Both the position numbers and the translations under genes were made by a program. Of a stretch of DNA of 64,000 nucleotides, positions 47,967 to 56,226 are shown piece by piece (position 1 is the first letter of the stretch; each line of letters begins with the position of its first letter). Below the pieces are notes generated by a model. The model was not told where the DNA came from. It saw only the letters and a list, made by a program, of their open reading frames with translations, and did no database searches. This stretch comes from Eubacteriales bacterium. Its GTDB lineage: Bacteria; Bacillota; Clostridia; Oscillospirales; Butyricicoccaceae. The stretch covers positions 42,756-106,755 of the forward strand of contig JAUNGZ010000004.1 in assembly GCA_030524205.1 (NCBI GenBank), written 5' to 3'.

Positions 47967-49304
47967 TTACGGATAGCGGCAGTATGCAAGCCGCAGCATT
48001 TCCGCGAGCATTTCCAGCTCCTTCGTGATATCTCCGTATGCAACGACGAAATGCGGCTCCCAGCCGTCCTTCACGCTTCGCTCCAAAATGGAGCGAACGT
48101 TCCCTTCGACCCGCACCACCGCGCTCGTGCCGGTATACTGCTTGGGCGCGTCCAGAATTTCCCCCTTGAGCGCAAACAAACGGAACGCCCCCTCCGGCCC
48201 TTGGCCGACGCGGAGCACCGTCGCCTCCTTGGCCGCCTTGCAGCCGAAATCCAGCGTCGGCCCGATTTTCCGGTTGCAGTGCACGCCCGCGCAGGCGCCG
48301 GTATCCTCCCTTGCCAGCGAGCAGGCGGCCGTGCCGCAGTGCCAAAAGGTAAAGGTGTTTTGCGCCTCGTCGATGGACACGGGGTCTCCGAAAAACACAG
48401 GGCCTCCGCTCAGCCGCATGCCGATAAACATGCTCAGCGCGCCGTAAGCGTCCGCTTCGCAGCCCGCCGCGACGCCGCTGTCATTGAGCATGGCCAGCAC
48501 CGCGCAGACCGGCGTGCCGTAATCGGTGAAGAAATCCGGCCAGCAGCGCGACGACACGGCCCCGATTCCTTCCTCCTCTACATAGGTTCGGTAGGCTTTC
48601 CACAGACGCGCGAAATCCGTCCGATTTTTCTCTGAAATCCGATCGAGCCCGTGTATCCGCCCGTGGGCGGTTTCCAGCTCCCAAGCGATATCGTCCGCGG
48701 AATAGGCGGCCGCCCTCGCCATCAGCTGCCTCGTTTCGGCCGACTCCAGATGCACGCCGAAATACCGGAGCATGTCCTCGTCCGCCGCCCTGCCAAAGCC
48801 AAAGCCCTGCGGCGTGTGGCCGATCTGCGCCAGCTTCAAATGCTTCAGCGCAAAGCGCGTCCTTGCGGCGCGGAACGCGGCCCGTATGCCGTCCGCCGCC
48901 TCGGCCGCGGAGCCGTAGACATAGGCGAACGGCTTTCGCCCGCTCCTTCGCAGCATGTGTGCGGCGCTGAACGCGCCGGTCATCGAGTTGAGGCGCAGCC
49001 GCCCGCCGTCCGCCGGAGGCTCCCGCAGCGTCCAAAGCAGGAGCGGGCAGTCCGTTTTTGCGGCCGCCTCTCCGGCGTAGGCCGCGTTTGCAAAGGTAGC
49101 GTTCTGCAAAATCACGAGATCGGGGGACAGCGGCTCCAAAAACGCGGACACCTCTGCCGGACTGAGCAGGATTTTGTCGGGACAGATCACCTCCGCATCG
49201 ATCGCGCGGAGCATTTCGCACGAAGCCCCAAACTGCGCCCGCGCGCTTTCCATATCGAAGGTCCCCACTCCGACCGGAAGGTAGACCGCCGTAAATTTTT
49301 CCAT
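47967..49304 (-). CDS. L-fucose/arabinose isomerase-like protein
   Basis: 445 aa from ATG at 49304 (AGGAGGCGCAAA upstream). The N-terminal half has the Rossmann-like fold of the family (YLPVGVGTFDMESARAQFGA, DLVILQNATFANAAYAGEAA). The C-terminal half has the metal-binding pattern of fucose-isomerase-type enzymes: SSRCWPDFFTDYGTPVCAVL, MLNDSGVAAGCEADAYGALS, NTFTFWHCGTAACSL. Known members interconvert aldoses and ketoses with Mn2+. As last gene of an operon without a sugar kinase, it probably isomerises the imported sugar itself, which may be sulfoquinovose to sulfofructose. Other aldoses are possible. Confidence 0.8.
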   Translation of the reverse strand: MEKFTAVYLPVGVGTFDMESARAQFGASCEMLRAIDAEVICPDKILLSPAEVSAFLEPLSPDLVILQNATFANAAYAGEAAAKTDCPLLLWTLREPPADGGRLRLNSMTGAFSAAHMLRRSGRKPFAYVYGSAAEAADGIRAAFRAARTRFALKHLKLAQIGHTPQGFGFGRAADEDMLRYFGVHLESAETRQLMARAAAYSADDIAWELETAHGRIHGLDRISEKNRTDFARLWKAYRTYVEEEGIGAVSSRCWPDFFTDYGTPVCAVLAMLNDSGVAAGCEADAYGALSMFIGMRLSGGPVFFGDPVSIDEAQNTFTFWHCGTAACSLAREDTGACAGVHCNRKIGPTLDFGCKAAKEATVLRVGQGPEGAFRLFALKGEILDAPKQYTGTSAVVRVEGNVRSILERSVKDGWEPHFVVAYGDITKELEMLAEMLRLAYCRYP

Positions 49305-49322
49305 TTTGCGCCTCCTGTCCGT

Positions 49323-50441
49323 CTATTGCAGCGCCGCAAACATTGCGGTCAGCCGCTCCCGCGTCATTTCAACCGGATTGTTCCGCAGGTTGGGATGCAT
49401 GCAGCTTTCCGCGAGCGCGGGCAGGTCGCGCGGCTCGATCCCGGCCTGCCGCAGCGTGCACCGCATGCCGGTTTGCCGTTTCAGCCGCAGGATCTCGTCC
49501 GCCATCGCCTCGGGCGACGCAAAGCCGGTCATGTCCGCCAGCCGCTGCAGCCTGTCCCGCTCCGCTTCGCAGTTGATGCGGAGCAGCGAATCGAGCGTGA
49601 ACGCGCAGGCCTCCCCGTGCGGGATATGGTAAAGGCTGGTCAGCGGAAAGGAGCAGGCGTGCGCGGCGGCGGTCTTGGGCGGACCGAAGGCCAAGCCCGC
49701 GGTCAGCGCCGCCAGCGACATGTTTTCCTTGGCCCGCAGGTTGTCGCCGTGCCGGACGGCCTCCTCCAGATTTTCAAAAACCAGCCTGCACGCATAAATC
49801 GCGCACGCGTCGCAGATGGGCTGGTGGTTTTTGCTCCAATACCCCTCCAGCGCGTGAGAAAGTGCATCGAGGCCGGTGGACGCGGTCACGCGCGGCGGCA
49901 CGGACAGGGTGAGCGCCGGGTCGACAATCGCGAGCTTTGCAAACATATGCTCCGACGCCATCGGCGCCTTGCTCCCCTTTTCCGGGTCGCTCAGCACCGC
50001 CACGTTGGTCACCTCGCTGCCCGTGCCCGCGGTTGTGGGAATGGCGACGACGGGCAGCCCCGGCGCGGCGATCTTTTCGCCGCCGCTGTGAAAAGCGCGC
50101 ACGCTTTTGCCGGAATACGCCGTTACGGCCGCGGCTTTGGCGCAGTCGAGCGAGCTGCCGCCGCCGAGCGCCGCGATAAAGCGCGCGCCCTTTTCCTCCG
50201 CCAGCTTGGCGCAGGCGTCCACGCTCGCGACGGTTGGGTTGGATTCCAAATCGCTGAAAACCGCGGTAAGCGCGCCCTCCGCATACCGGACGACCTGCTC
50301 CGCCAGCCCGTTTTCCCGGAAAAAGGGGTCGGCCACGAGTATGCCGTCAGCCCACCCGCGTTCCCGGCAGTACCGCCCCAATTCTTCGACGGTGTTACTG
50401 CCGAACACGATTTCCGTTGCGAGGGCATATCGGAATTTCAA
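49323..50441 (-). CDS. Iron-type (group III) alcohol dehydrogenase
   Basis: 372 aa from TTG at 50441 (AAGGAGG 8 bases upstream). NAD-binding ALGGGSSLDCAKAAAV (about 92-107), TTAGTGSEVTNVAVL, and metal ligands in VDPALTLSVPP, LDALSHALEGYW, KTAAAHACSFPLTSLYHIPH. Full family length. It reduces an aldehyde or oxidises an alcohol. In the proposed pathway it would reduce sulfolactaldehyde to dihydroxypropanesulfonate; a general aldehyde reductase role is equally compatible. It sits 18 bp from both neighbours. Confidence 0.9.
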   Translation of the reverse strand: MKFRYALATEIVFGSNTVEELGRYCRERGWADGILVADPFFRENGLAEQVVRYAEGALTAVFSDLESNPTVASVDACAKLAEEKGARFIAALGGGSSLDCAKAAAVTAYSGKSVRAFHSGGEKIAAPGLPVVAIPTTAGTGSEVTNVAVLSDPEKGSKAPMASEHMFAKLAIVDPALTLSVPPRVTASTGLDALSHALEGYWSKNHQPICDACAIYACRLVFENLEEAVRHGDNLRAKENMSLAALTAGLAFGPPKTAAAHACSFPLTSLYHIPHGEACAFTLDSLLRINCEAERDRLQRLADMTGFASPEAMADEILRLKRQTGMRCTLRQAGIEPRDLPALAESCMHPNLRNNPVEMTRERLTAMFAALQ

Positions 50442-50459
50442 AGGGTTTTCCTCCTTCCG

Positions 50460-51200
50460 TCACCACCATTTGATCTGCTGGGTGATATATTCCCGCAGCC
50501 TCACAAATTCCTTTGACGCGATATCCCGCGGATGCGGCAGGCCGATCTCCACGGTTTCCTTGACCTTGGCGGGCTTATTGGTCAAAATCATGCATTTTTC
50601 AGCCAGATACACCGCCTCTTCGATGTTGTGCGTGATGAACAGCACCGTCGACCCCGTCGCCTGCCACAGCTTGATGACCTGATCCTCCAGATAATAGCGG
50701 AGCTTGATATCCATCGGCGCGTACGGCTCGTCCATCAGCAGCAGGTCGGGGTGCAGCGCAAAGCTGCGGCCGATGACGATGCGCTGCTCGGTCGAGGCGG
50801 AGAGCTCGCGCGGGTATTTGCCGCGGTCTTTTTCCAGACCGAGGATGCCGAGCACCTCGTCCGTGCGCTGGCGGATCGTCGCCTCGGGCAGCTTTTTGAC
50901 CTCCATCCCGAAGCGGATATTCTGCTCAACCGTCAGCCAAGGATAGGCCGACGGCTCCTGAAACACGAAGGAGATATTGTGCTTCTGCGGGTCCGCCGGC
51001 TCCCCGTCGATCAAAATCCGGCCGGCGGTGGGCTCCAAAAGCTTGACGAGCAGATTTAAAAAGGTGGTCTTTCCGCAGCCGGTCGGCCCCACGATGCAGA
51101 CGAACTCCCCTTTTTTGATTTCAAACGAAATATCGTCGAGAACCAGCAGATCGCCGAATTTTTTAGTCAGGTTCTCCACTTTCACCTTAGCTTGCTGCAT
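50460..51200 (-). CDS. ABC importer ATPase 1 with degenerate signature motif
   Basis: 246 aa from ATG at 51200 (GGGAGGACGCC upstream). SsuB/TauB-like. Walker A IVGPTGCGKTTFL, Q-loop SFVFQEPSAYPWL, Walker B LLLMDEP and H-loop LFITHNIEEA are intact. The signature LSGGQ is replaced by ELSASTEQR, losing both glycines, and the D-loop reads YAPMD in place of FGALD. Paired with the second ATPase it would supply the Walker face of a working ATP site but a poor signature for the other. Confidence 0.92.
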   Translation of the reverse strand: MQQAKVKVENLTKKFGDLLVLDDISFEIKKGEFVCIVGPTGCGKTTFLNLLVKLLEPTAGRILIDGEPADPQKHNISFVFQEPSAYPWLTVEQNIRFGMEVKKLPEATIRQRTDEVLGILGLEKDRGKYPRELSASTEQRIVIGRSFALHPDLLLMDEPYAPMDIKLRYYLEDQVIKLWQATGSTVLFITHNIEEAVYLAEKCMILTNKPAKVKETVEIGLPHPRDIASKEFVRLREYITQQIKWW

Positions 51201-51213
51201 GGCGTCCTCCCTT

Positions 51214-51969
51214 TTACAAAACCAGATCCGTGTTTTCGGCGATCTCGTTGCGCAGCGCCAAAAATGCGGGGTCGGTGTAGTTTCTGGGTCTGGGGATGTC
51301 CGGAACATATTCCTTGCGGACCACGGTGGGGGTATCGCCCAATAAAATGATGCGGTCGCCCAGATAGATCGCTTCTTCCAGATTGTTGGTGACGAAAATC
51401 ACCGTGCGCTTTTTCTTTTCCCAGATTTTGAGGATTTCCTCCTCCATCGAATACCGGGTCTGCGCGTCGAGCGCGCCGAAGGGCTCGTCCATCAGCATGA
51501 TATCCGATTCGCTGGAATACGCCCTTGCGATGCCGACCCGCTGCTTCATGCCGCCCGACAGCTGCTTGGGCAGCGCCCTTTCAAAGCCGGTCAAGCCGAC
51601 CAGGTCAATGTAGCTCTGCGCTTTTTCCCGGCGCACCTCCTTTTTCACATGCTTGAGCTGCGGCCCCATTTCCACATTGCCCATCACGGTTTTCCACGGG
51701 AATAACGCGTATTTTTGAAAAACCACGCCCAGCTCTCCCATCTTGGGACGTCCGCCGGAAAATTCAATCGTGCCGGAGGACTGCTCCTCGAGACCCGCGA
51801 TGATGTTCAAAATGACCGTTTTGCCGCATTGGCCCGGGCCGAGCAGGACGAGAAACTCGTTTTCATACACGTCAAGCGAAATATCGCCGAGAACGGGGGT
51901 GTTTTTGCCCTTTGCATAAAAAGACTTCGTAATATTGCGGAGCCGAATTTTTACGTTTTGAACTGCCAT
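51214..51969 (-). CDS. ABC importer ATPase 2 lacking the H-loop histidine
   Basis: 251 aa from ATG at 51969. SsuB/TauB-like: Walker A LLGPGQCGKTVIL, Q-loop VVFQKYALFPW, signature KQLSGGMKQRVGIARA intact, Walker B IMLMDEPFGALD intact. The switch histidine that normally follows (VTHD) is Asn: IFVTNNLEEAIYL. The defect is complementary to that of ATPase 1. The start lies 19 bp inside the permease gene before it, so synthesis is coupled. Confidence 0.92.
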   Translation of the reverse strand: MAVQNVKIRLRNITKSFYAKGKNTPVLGDISLDVYENEFLVLLGPGQCGKTVILNIIAGLEEQSSGTIEFSGGRPKMGELGVVFQKYALFPWKTVMGNVEMGPQLKHVKKEVRREKAQSYIDLVGLTGFERALPKQLSGGMKQRVGIARAYSSESDIMLMDEPFGALDAQTRYSMEEEILKIWEKKKRTVIFVTNNLEEAIYLGDRIILLGDTPTVVRKEYVPDIPRPRNYTDPAFLALRNEIAENTDLVL

Positions 51970-52724
51970 GGACACAGCACCCCTTCCAGCTTTGTTAAGG
52001 ATACGGAAATGATCATGCTGACAATGCCGATCGCGAACATGCACACGACGATCAGCGCCATGTCCCCGATCTCCTGCCCCTTGATGATCAGAAACCCGAC
52101 GCCCTGCTTGGCCGCGATCATTTCCGCGGCCAGCACGCACATCCAGCCCGCCGAAAGCGAGGTTTTCACGCCGGCCAGTATTGCGGGGAACGCCGCGGGC
52201 ATCGCCACATGCGACAAAAGCTGCGCCTTGGTCGCGCCCAAGGAGCGGCCGGCCTTGATCAGCTCCGGGTCGATGCTTTTCATACCGGCATGCGTGTTGA
52301 TCACGATGCCGGTAAACGCGCCGATGAACACGATCACGATTTTTGCCAATTCGCCGATGCCGCACCAAATGATGATCAGCGGCAGCCACGCGATCGGCGG
52401 GATCGGACGGACCAGCTCAAAGGCTGGCATGACCAGCCCCCGGAACACCGGGCTCCAGCCGAACAGCACGCCCAGCGTGATGCCCACGACAACCGCCAGC
52501 ACCATGGCGATCAGCACGCGGCGCAGCGAAACCAGAATATGCACGGGCAGCGTCGCGTTTGCGATGGGATTTGTCATGACAAACACGAAGCGGGACCAGG
52601 TCTCCGCGGGCGAGGGGATGAGCGAGCCTTCTTTCATCGAAAGCAGCACCCAGCCGATCAGGATGACGACAATGGACAGCGCGGGCAGCACCGCGTAGAA
52701 GGTATTCTTTACCGCTTTCTTCAT
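51951..52724 (-). CDS. ABC importer permease 2 (SsuC/TauC-like)
   Basis: 257 aa from ATG at 52724, overlapping the previous stop (TAATG). Six hydrophobic segments; ELVRPIPPIAWLPLIIIWCG is the family signature and AGRSLGATKAQLLSHVAMPA is the EAA loop that contacts the ATPase. With permease 1 it forms the membrane channel. Two different permeases with two different ATPases imply a fully heteromeric importer, unusual for this family, in which homodimers are common. Confidence 0.92.
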   Translation of the reverse strand: MKKAVKNTFYAVLPALSIVVILIGWVLLSMKEGSLIPSPAETWSRFVFVMTNPIANATLPVHILVSLRRVLIAMVLAVVVGITLGVLFGWSPVFRGLVMPAFELVRPIPPIAWLPLIIIWCGIGELAKIVIVFIGAFTGIVINTHAGMKSIDPELIKAGRSLGATKAQLLSHVAMPAAFPAILAGVKTSLSAGWMCVLAAEMIAAKQGVGFLIIKGQEIGDMALIVVCMFAIGIVSMIISVSLTKLEGVLCPWQFKT

Positions 52725-53545
52725 TATCTGTCCCTCCATGGCGCGATCCGTTTCTCGATCCGCCCCAGCACAAGCCCCATCAGCGCGCCGATGCTGCCGA
52801 TCGTGAACATGCCGAGAACGATGATATCCGGGCGGATCAGGCGGCGGCCCATTTGGATCATATAGCCCAGCCCGCTCGTCGCCGCCAGCATCTCCGCGGC
52901 AACCAGCGTGCCCCAGGAGGAGTTGAGCGCGGTGCGCACGCCGGCAAAAATCATATTGACCGCCGACGGCAGGCAGACCTTTGTGAAGATCTGCCAATCC
53001 GACGCGCCGAAGGTCTTTGCCACATTGATGTAGGTGCGGTTTGTCAGCTTAATGCCGAGATAGGAGTTGATGACGCAGCCGCAGAACGCGGAGATGAAAA
53101 TGATGAATATTTTTGCGCCGAGGCCGATGCCCAAGGTGAGTATCACAATCGGGATCCACGCGATCGGAGGGATGGGCCGCAGAATTTCAAAAATGGGCGT
53201 CATAAATTTGTCGAACGCTTTGAAATAGCCCATGAACAAGCCCAGCGGGATGCCGACCGCGACCGCGATCAAAAAGCCCAGCACGGCGAGCTTGAGGCTT
53301 GCCAGCATGTTGACGATCAGCGTCGCCCCGTCCGGGTTTTTGGAAACGAGCTTTGTCAGCAGGGTGCCGACCAGCTCGCTGGGGCTGCACAGCGCCCGCG
53401 ACGAGATCACGCCGGTATCCACCAGAACCTCCCACAGCACAAAGAAAAGAACCAGCCCCGACAAGGATAACAGCACGTTCTTGCGCCGTTCGCGTTCAAA
53501 TTTTCTCTGTTCGGGGCTTTTCAGCTTATTGACTGGCTTTTTCAT
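52724..53545 (-). CDS. ABC importer permease 1 (SsuC/TauC-like)
   Basis: 273 aa from ATG at 53545 (GGAGGGG upstream). Basic N-terminus, six hydrophobic segments, ILRPIPPIAWIPIVILTLGI signature and EAA loop AKTFGASDWQIFTKVCLPSA. It belongs to the nitrate/sulfonate/taurine importer family. It follows the binding-protein gene by about 85 bp and overlaps permease 2 by one base. Confidence 0.92.
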   Translation of the reverse strand: MKKPVNKLKSPEQRKFERERRKNVLLSLSGLVLFFVLWEVLVDTGVISSRALCSPSELVGTLLTKLVSKNPDGATLIVNMLASLKLAVLGFLIAVAVGIPLGLFMGYFKAFDKFMTPIFEILRPIPPIAWIPIVILTLGIGLGAKIFIIFISAFCGCVINSYLGIKLTNRTYINVAKTFGASDWQIFTKVCLPSAVNMIFAGVRTALNSSWGTLVAAEMLAATSGLGYMIQMGRRLIRPDIIVLGMFTIGSIGALMGLVLGRIEKRIAPWRDR

Positions 53546-53630
53546 CTATATCCCCTCCGTTTTGCGCTATTCCGGCGTATGAAGCAGGGCAGACGCCCAG
53601 ACAGCCCGTCTGGACGTCCGCCGGCAGCCT

Positions 53631-54746
53631 TTACTTCAGGCCCGCTTCCGCCGCCAGCTTTTCAATAAACTGGCCGTCGACAAAACCATTTTCCAGCAGC
53701 GTGTCCTTATCGCCGGGCTCATAGCGTCCCTGCGCGATATAGAAATCCACGATGTTATAGATCACGTCGTCGATCTTGCGCTTGCCGTACTCCCCTTTGA
53801 ACAGCGCCCAAACGTCCTCCAGCGTCGGCAGGGTGTGCTTGCCGACTTGGATCGCGGCTTGGCCCGCGTCAACGTCGGAGCCCTGCTCGAGCTGCATCTC
53901 CAAAAAGTACTTGGTCAGCGCGTCGTTGTCGCTTACGTATTTCCCGCTGACCTCATAGTAGGAGCGGAGCCACGCCAAAACCGCGTCGGGCTTTTCGGAA
54001 ATTGCTTTTTCGGACGCGACCAGCACGGTCGGCATGGACTCCCCGCCCGAAGCGCCGGTGGCGCAGCAGGTCCAGTCCTCGTCCTCGGCCAGAATGTAAT
54101 TGGGGAAGCCCAGCGCGCAGATGTCGCCCTGCCCGGCCTGCATGGCCGTGTACGCCTGCGAGGCGTCCATGTCGATGATGTTCACGTCGTCCTCGGTCAG
54201 GCCGAGCTTGTTGAGCGTGGCGATCAGCACAAAATGCCAGGAGGTCACCAGCGGGCACAAAATCGTCTTGCCGCGCCAAGAGGCCGCGTCGCCGACGATG
54301 CCGTCGCCGTCGGGGTCGCCGTAGGCGGCGATATCGCTGTCATTCCTGCACCAGAAGGACAGCGCGACCGTGTCCTCGACGGAAAGGCCGATAATTTTCA
54401 TATTGTACGCCAGATTGGCGGCGATGGTGGGAGGCGAGCCGATGCAGCCCACGTCCCATTCGTCCGCGCCGAGCGCTTCGGTCTGCGGAGGCCCGGAGGT
54501 GAAGTACAGGATATCCACGTCCAGACCGTTTTCTTCAAACACGCCCTCCTTGTCCGCGATATAGCTCGGCAGGGAATGGATGGACGCTTGATGGCTGACG
54601 GTGAGCGGCATCAGCGCGCCGTCGGCATCGCCTTCGGGCTGCGACGCGCCGCCCTGCTCCTGCTGCGTGTTGCCGCAGGCGGCAACCGAAAACGCCATGA
54701 GCACCGCAAGCAAACCGGCAAGTATCCGCTTCGACTGTTTTTTCAT
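53631..54746 (-). CDS. Solute-binding lipoprotein (SsuA/NMT1-like)
   Basis: 371 aa. Lipoprotein signal peptide with LMAFSVAACGN (Cys near residue 24). The fold is like that of sulfonate/nitrate binding proteins: SLPSYIADKEGVFEENGLDV, DVGCIGSPPTIAANLAY, CPLVTSWHFVLIATLNKLGL, MDASQAYTAMQAGQGDICAL. An insert (NDSDIAAYGDPDGDGIVGDA) is acidic and may bind Ca2+. It captures the substrate outside the cell and delivers it to the heteromeric permease. Confidence 0.9.
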   Translation of the reverse strand: MKKQSKRILAGLLAVLMAFSVAACGNTQQEQGGASQPEGDADGALMPLTVSHQASIHSLPSYIADKEGVFEENGLDVDILYFTSGPPQTEALGADEWDVGCIGSPPTIAANLAYNMKIIGLSVEDTVALSFWCRNDSDIAAYGDPDGDGIVGDAASWRGKTILCPLVTSWHFVLIATLNKLGLTEDDVNIIDMDASQAYTAMQAGQGDICALGFPNYILAEDEDWTCCATGASGGESMPTVLVASEKAISEKPDAVLAWLRSYYEVSGKYVSDNDALTKYFLEMQLEQGSDVDAGQAAIQVGKHTLPTLEDVWALFKGEYGKRKIDDVIYNIVDFYIAQGRYEPGDKDTLLENGFVDGQFIEKLAAEAGLK

Positions 54747-54804
54747 CTTCTTCTCGCTCCTTTACTTTTTATCCCATCGGCCGCGGCCGATCTCTTCCTT
54801 CCGG

Positions 54805-55281
54805 TCAGGCGCCGCGGCAGGCCTCGTCGATTTCGCGCACCTGAACGAACGCATCCTTCAGGAACTCCGCCCGCCACGGTTCCACCCCTTCGGTGTGGCC
54901 CGTATGCAAAAAACACTCCACCATTTTGACGCCCAGCTCGGGCGCGATGATCCAGCCGCCCATGCACAGGATGTTGGAATTGTTGATGGCCCGGCTCATG
55001 CGCGCGCCGTATTCGCTCTCGCAGCACGCGGCAAGCACGCCGGGGAACTTGTTGGCCACCTGACTCATGCCCATGCCGGTGCCGCAGATCAGAACCCCGA
55101 GCTCCGCTTCCTTGCTTTGTATCATCTGCGCGGCCGCCGGCGCGACGGCATAAAACGGCTGGGCGTCGTCCACAGAGAGCGTGCCCACATCCGCGACCGT
55201 CTGGCCGCAGTCCGTCAAATACCGTTTGACCGCTTCCTTCAGCGTAAAACCGGACTTATCCGAACCGATCACTACTTTCAA
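54805..55281 (-). CDS. RpiB/LacAB-family isomerase with altered substrate site
   Basis: 158 aa from TTG at 55281, overlapping the previous stop as TTGA. Catalytic C66 in LICGTGMGMS and NKFPGV are intact. Compared with E. coli RpiB, the conserved DH pair near residue 9 is DK here, His-99 (ring opening) is Ile (SRAINNSN), and the Arg-rich GGRHQQR phosphate site reads GVEPWRAEF. These changes argue against ribose-5-phosphate and for a non-cyclic, non-phosphorylated or differently charged substrate, such as 4-deoxy-4-sulfoerythrose of the sulfo-transketolase pathway. A tetrose phosphate isomerase remains possible. Confidence 0.85.
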   Translation of the reverse strand: MKVVIGSDKSGFTLKEAVKRYLTDCGQTVADVGTLSVDDAQPFYAVAPAAAQMIQSKEAELGVLICGTGMGMSQVANKFPGVLAACCESEYGARMSRAINNSNILCMGGWIIAPELGVKMVECFLHTGHTEGVEPWRAEFLKDAFVQVREIDEACRGA

Positions 55282-56222
55282 GAGCTTCCCTTCCTTTCCA
55301 TCGCACGTTTTGCCGCCCGGACGATATCCGCAGCCGTCATATGATAGGCGCGCTTGAGATAGTCCAGCTTTGCCACCTCGCCAAAATGATCCTCGACGCC
55401 GACGCGCTCCAGAGGCATGGGCGCCTGCCCGCAGAGCAGCTCGGCCGCGGCCGACCCAAGCCCGCCGGTCACGTTGTGGTTTTCGCAGGTCACCACCGCC
55501 CCGGTTTTGCGCGCGGACGATAGGACCGTCCGCTCATCGAGCGGTTTGATCGTATGGACGTTGATCACCTCCGCGCCGACCCCTTGGGCGGCGAGCAGCC
55601 GGGCGGCCTCCATCGCTTCCGCGAGCATGATGCCCGAGGCCAGCAGCGTGACGTCGCGCCCGCTTTGCACCACGTCGGCTTTCATCAAATCGAACCGGTA
55701 GGACGCCGGATCGAATATTGGCGGCGCTTCCTTGCGGAACAGGCGGATATACACGGGGCCGGGATGGGCAATGATCTGCGGCACGGCCTGCGCAAGCTGG
55801 ACCGCGTCCGCCGGCTCGAAAATCACGATCGAGGGAATGCTCCGCAGCACGCCGATATCCTCCACGCTCATGTGAGTCCCGCCGTTCAGCTCGGCCGCGA
55901 TGCCGGGATCGGAGCCGATGATTTTGACGTTCTGCCGCGCGTAGCAGATCGAAATGGCGATCTGATCGCAGATCCGCCTTGTGGCGAAGGCGGTGAACGA
56001 GCCGATAAAGGGGATAAAGCCGTAGGAGGCCATGCCCGCGGCGATCGAAGCCATGTTCTGCTCCGCGATGCCGACGTCGAACGCCCGCTCCGGAAAAGCC
56101 TCCCGCAGCCCGATCGTTCCGTTCGCCTTTGCCAGATCGGCGTCCAGCACGGCAATATCCGGGTTGCTTTTCATGGCTTCCAACAACTGCTCCGCCAAAA
56201 CGGCGCGCATTTCTTTTCCCAT
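55278..56222 (-). CDS. Transketolase C-terminal subunit
   Basis: 314 aa from ATG at 56222 (GGAGGTAAGGCA upstream). Pyrimidine-binding domain with the catalytic Glu in FDVGIAEQNMASIAAGMA, GSFTAFATRRICDQI, and the C-terminal transketolase domain (VTLLASGIMLAEAMEAARLL, VTCENHNVTGGLGSA). Works with the N-terminal subunit encoded 4 bp upstream to move a two-carbon unit with thiamine diphosphate. Split transketolases are common in Clostridia and Archaea, but operon placement here suggests a dedicated sugar substrate. Confidence 0.93.
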   Translation of the reverse strand: MGKEMRAVLAEQLLEAMKSNPDIAVLDADLAKANGTIGLREAFPERAFDVGIAEQNMASIAAGMASYGFIPFIGSFTAFATRRICDQIAISICYARQNVKIIGSDPGIAAELNGGTHMSVEDIGVLRSIPSIVIFEPADAVQLAQAVPQIIAHPGPVYIRLFRKEAPPIFDPASYRFDLMKADVVQSGRDVTLLASGIMLAEAMEAARLLAAQGVGAEVINVHTIKPLDERTVLSSARKTGAVVTCENHNVTGGLGSAAAELLCGQAPMPLERVGVEDHFGEVAKLDYLKRAYHMTAADIVRAAKRAMERKGSS

Positions 56223-56226
56223 TGCC

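Noticed and set aside
48651-50516. A 621-codon plus-strand open frame opposite the isomerase and alcohol dehydrogenase genes
   Set aside because: It is a GC-driven shadow: Arg/His/Pro-rich, no ribosome site, and both genes on the other strand have clear family motifs.
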